Source: CAVZCC01 sp963773765
Lineage (GTDB): Bacteria > Actinomycetota > Acidimicrobiia > Acidimicrobiales > Microtrichaceae
Direction: 5' to 3'
DNA: 64,000 bases
NCBI GenBank assembly: GCA_963773765.1
Contig: CAVZCC010000005.1
Location: 1-64,000 of the forward strand
The notes under the pieces are model-generated. The model saw only the letters and a list, made by a program, of their open reading frames with translations, did no database searches and was not told the origin of the DNA. The translations under genes and the position numbers were made by a program. Shown one piece after another: positions 62,312 through 64,000 of this stretch. Numbering within the stretch: the stretch's first letter is position 1; each line of letters starts with the position of its first letter.

Positions 62312-62857
62312 TCAGGGCAGGTCGCCGGGGCGGTCCACGTCCAGGGCCGAGCCGTCGACGGCCACGACCGCCACCCGGTCGGGGTGCAGGCGCATCAGCG
62401 CCCGGGCCCCCTCGTCCCCGGTCACGGGGAGGTCCGGCCACACCGTCCGGCCCAGCTTCACCGGTGGGCTGCGGTGGCCGCCGTAGGAGGCGGTGACCAG
62501 GTCGCCCGGGCCCCGTGCCACGGCCTGCCAGGCCGAGGGGGGCACGGACGGCATGTCCCCCAGACCCACCACGACGGCGTCCGCCCCCAGGGCGTCCGCG
62601 GCGTCGATGCCGGCCCGCAGCGAGGAGGCCTGGCCGGAGGCCCAGTCCGGGTTGGCCACCACCGACGCCGCGTCCGGGACCAGGTCGTCCAGTGCCACCG
62701 CACCGGTCACCACCACCACGGGGCCGATCCCGGACGCCACCGCCGCGTCCACCGCCCGCCGCACCACCGCCACACCGTCCAGGCCGGTCCGCAACTTGTG
62801 GTCGGGGCCGGCGAAGCGGCGCCCCTCCCCCGCCGCCAGCACCACGGCGACGATCAC
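62312..62857 (-). CDS. MobA/MocA-like nucleotidyltransferase
   Basis: 181 residues. The NTP-binding motif is VAVVLAAGEGRRFAGPDHKL (LAAGXXXRXG type). VVVVTGAVALDDLVPDAASV, then NPDWASGQASSLRAGIDAAD and VVVGLGDMPSVPPSAWQAVA (Asp of the metal site), then SPPVKLGRTVWPDLP, match the NTP_transf_3 family that makes molybdopterin cytosine or guanine dinucleotide. The GTG at 62857 overlaps the P450 stop. Next to a CoxG-like gene, a role in supplying cytidylated molybdenum cofactor to a molybdo-flavo dehydrogenase is plausible, although that enzyme is not in the window. Confidence 0.85.
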   Translation of the reverse strand: MIVAVVLAAGEGRRFAGPDHKLRTGLDGVAVVRRAVDAAVASGIGPVVVVTGAVALDDLVPDAASVVANPDWASGQASSLRAGIDAADALGADAVVVGLGDMPSVPPSAWQAVARGPGDLVTASYGGHRSPPVKLGRTVWPDLPVTGDEGARALMRLHPDRVAVVAVDGSALDVDRPGDLP

Positions 62858-64000
62858 GACAGGCGCAGCACGGCCCGGTGCACACCGGCGATGATGCCGG
62901 AGGGCGTGCGCTCCACCTCGCCCGCCACCGCCAGCGAGGCGAACCGGTCGACCATGGCCTCCAGCACGACGCGGCCCTCCAGGCGGGCCAGGGCGGCACC
63001 CACGCAGACGTGGGGGCCGAACCCGAAGGCGATGTGGTGGTTCGGCCTGCGGCCCACGTCCAGGCGGTCGGCGGTGGGACCGAACTCGGCCTCGTCGCGG
63101 TCGGCCGAGGCGTACAGCAGCAGGATCGGGTCGCCGGCGTGGATCCGCTGCCCGGACAGCTCGGTGTCGCCCGTGGCGGTGCGCATGAACGCGACCACGG
63201 GGGTGGTCCAGCGCAGGAGCTCCTCCACCGCGCCGGGGATCAGGCCGGGGTCGTCGCGGAGCCGCTGCCACTGGTCGGGCGCCTCCGCCAGTGCCACCAG
63301 GCCGCCGGAGATCAGGTTCCGGGTGGTCTCGTTGCCGGCGATCAGGAGCTGGTTGACGATGACGTAGACGTCGTCGTCGTCCAGGGGGCCACCGGCGGTG
63401 CCGGCGTCGATCAGGTCCGTCACGTAGTCCCGCCCCGGCGTCCGGCGCCGGTCGGCGATGTGGTCCCGCAGCACCCGTTCCGAGGTGGCCATCAGCTCGG
63501 CCCGCCGCTCGTCGGTCAGGGGGGCGGCGCCGGGGATGGCGGCGTCGGACCACTCCAGGAAGGTCGGCCAGTCGTCCTCGGGGAGCCCCAGGAGCGAGCA
63601 CACCATCATCAACGGCAGCGGCGCCGCCAGTGCGTGCACCACGTCGACCGGCTCGCCGGCCGGGAGCGCGTCCACCAGCCGGCCGACCCGCTCCCGCACG
63701 CCCGGCTCCAGCGCCCTGATGCGCGACGGGCGGAACCCGGCCGCGGTGGCGGTGCGCAACCGCGTGTGCTCCGGGGGGTCGGTGTGCATCATCGTCGGCG
63801 GCGAGGGGTACTCCACGCCGATCTCCATGGTCAGGATCCCCTTGGCCGAACAGAAGCGGGCCGGGTCCCGGGACACGGCCAGCACGTCGGCGTAGCGGCT
63901 GGCGATCCAGACACCGGGGTCCTCGTGCCAGACCAGCGGGGCCTCACGGCGCAGCCGGGCGTAGTGCGGGAACGGGTCGCCGGCGTAGAAGGCGTCGTCG
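62854..64000 (-). CDS. Cytochrome P450, 5' end beyond the window
   Basis: Soluble bacterial P450 running off the right edge. PFPHYARLRREAPLVWHEDP is read just inside the edge, then DPARFCSAKG. PPTMMHTDPPEHTRLRTATA is the conserved HTRLR region. The I-helix is VYVIVNQLLIAGNETTRNLI (Ala/Gly-x-Glu/Asp-Thr), the K-helix GAVEELLRWTTPVVAFMRTA, and the haem motif HIAFGFGPHVCVGAALARLE with the Cys ligand. It belongs to the actinobacterial CYP125/142-like or related steroid and fatty-acid group, but the subfamily is not certain. About 382 codons are visible. It is translated before the MobA gene by a GTGA overlap. Confidence 0.93.
   Translation of the reverse strand, partial: DDAFYAGDPFPHYARLRREAPLVWHEDPGVWIASRYADVLAVSRDPARFCSAKGILTMEIGVEYPSPPTMMHTDPPEHTRLRTATAAGFRPSRIRALEPGVRERVGRLVDALPAGEPVDVVHALAAPLPLMMVCSLLGLPEDDWPTFLEWSDAAIPGAAPLTDERRAELMATSERVLRDHIADRRRTPGRDYVTDLIDAGTAGGPLDDDDVYVIVNQLLIAGNETTRNLISGGLVALAEAPDQWQRLRDDPGLIPGAVEELLRWTTPVVAFMRTATGDTELSGQRIHAGDPILLLYASADRDEAEFGPTADRLDVGRRPNHHIAFGFGPHVCVGAALARLEGRVVLEAMVDRFASLAVAGEVERTPSGIIAGVHRAVLRLS

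Overview
This window joins two unrelated genomes. Positions 1 to about 30,050 are nuclear DNA of a unicellular eukaryote. Genes there have short introns with GTAAGT- or GTACGT-like donors and pyrimidine-rich acceptors, CAG and GAG microsatellites are common, and the products are eukaryotic (AP-4 mu, AAGAB, Ku70, a TRF4-type nucleotidyltransferase, a mitochondrial carrier). The ferredoxin carries a signal peptide followed by an ALAF junction, as in plastid preproteins of secondary algae. I infer a stramenopile microalga of the Nannochloropsis kind; the species is not proven by the sequence. From about 30,100 to 64,000 the DNA is very GC-rich, intronless and packed in overlapping operons. Gene content (DUF501-Ppx, an ECF sigma factor with a DGPF partner, an acyltransferase-epimerase pair, Tat-exported PotD) points to a high-GC actinobacterium, perhaps Acidimicrobiia.

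Algal half, in order: PWWP/TFIIS-N chromatin protein (minus), AAGAB-like adaptor chaperone (minus), MPLKIP-like RGG protein (plus), AP-4 mu (minus), HIBCH-like protein that has lost a catalytic Glu (plus), TRF4-like nucleotidyltransferase with a long unrecognised upstream part (minus), plastid ferredoxin (plus), lipoyl synthase (minus), oxoglutarate/malate-type carrier (plus), HMG-box protein (minus), Ku70 (plus), class II DAHP synthase (plus) and a muniscin-like mu-homology protein (minus) that is cut by the junction.

Bacterial half: a 5'-cut hexapeptide acyltransferase, a truncated tyrosine recombinase beside tRNA-Leu(UAA), a ferredoxin/MBL fusion, a hybrid histidine kinase coupled to a molybdopterin-domain lipoprotein, then a polyamine locus. 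That locus runs from potABCD through an aminobutyraldehyde-type dehydrogenase, a class III aminotransferase, an FAD amine oxidase, a glutamine-amidotransferase-fold hydrolase, an Lrp regulator and a second aminotransferase to alanine dehydrogenase. Together these could import putrescine, transaminate or oxidise it, oxidise the aldehyde to GABA and recycle the amino acceptor. The rest is lipid and envelope genes, a GGDEF-EAL protein, the ECF/DGPF pair and a minus-strand P450-MobA-CoxG-DUF501-Ppx operon.

Many genes in both halves are broken by single-base indels. Algal breaks usually look like a lost base in a homopolymer, bacterial breaks like an extra G or C, so sequence error is more likely than pseudogenisation. 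The abrupt junction, which truncates a gene on each side, is best explained as a chimeric assembly of an alga and an associated bacterium. Horizontal transfer is possible but less likely. I found no convincing novel defence or mobile system.
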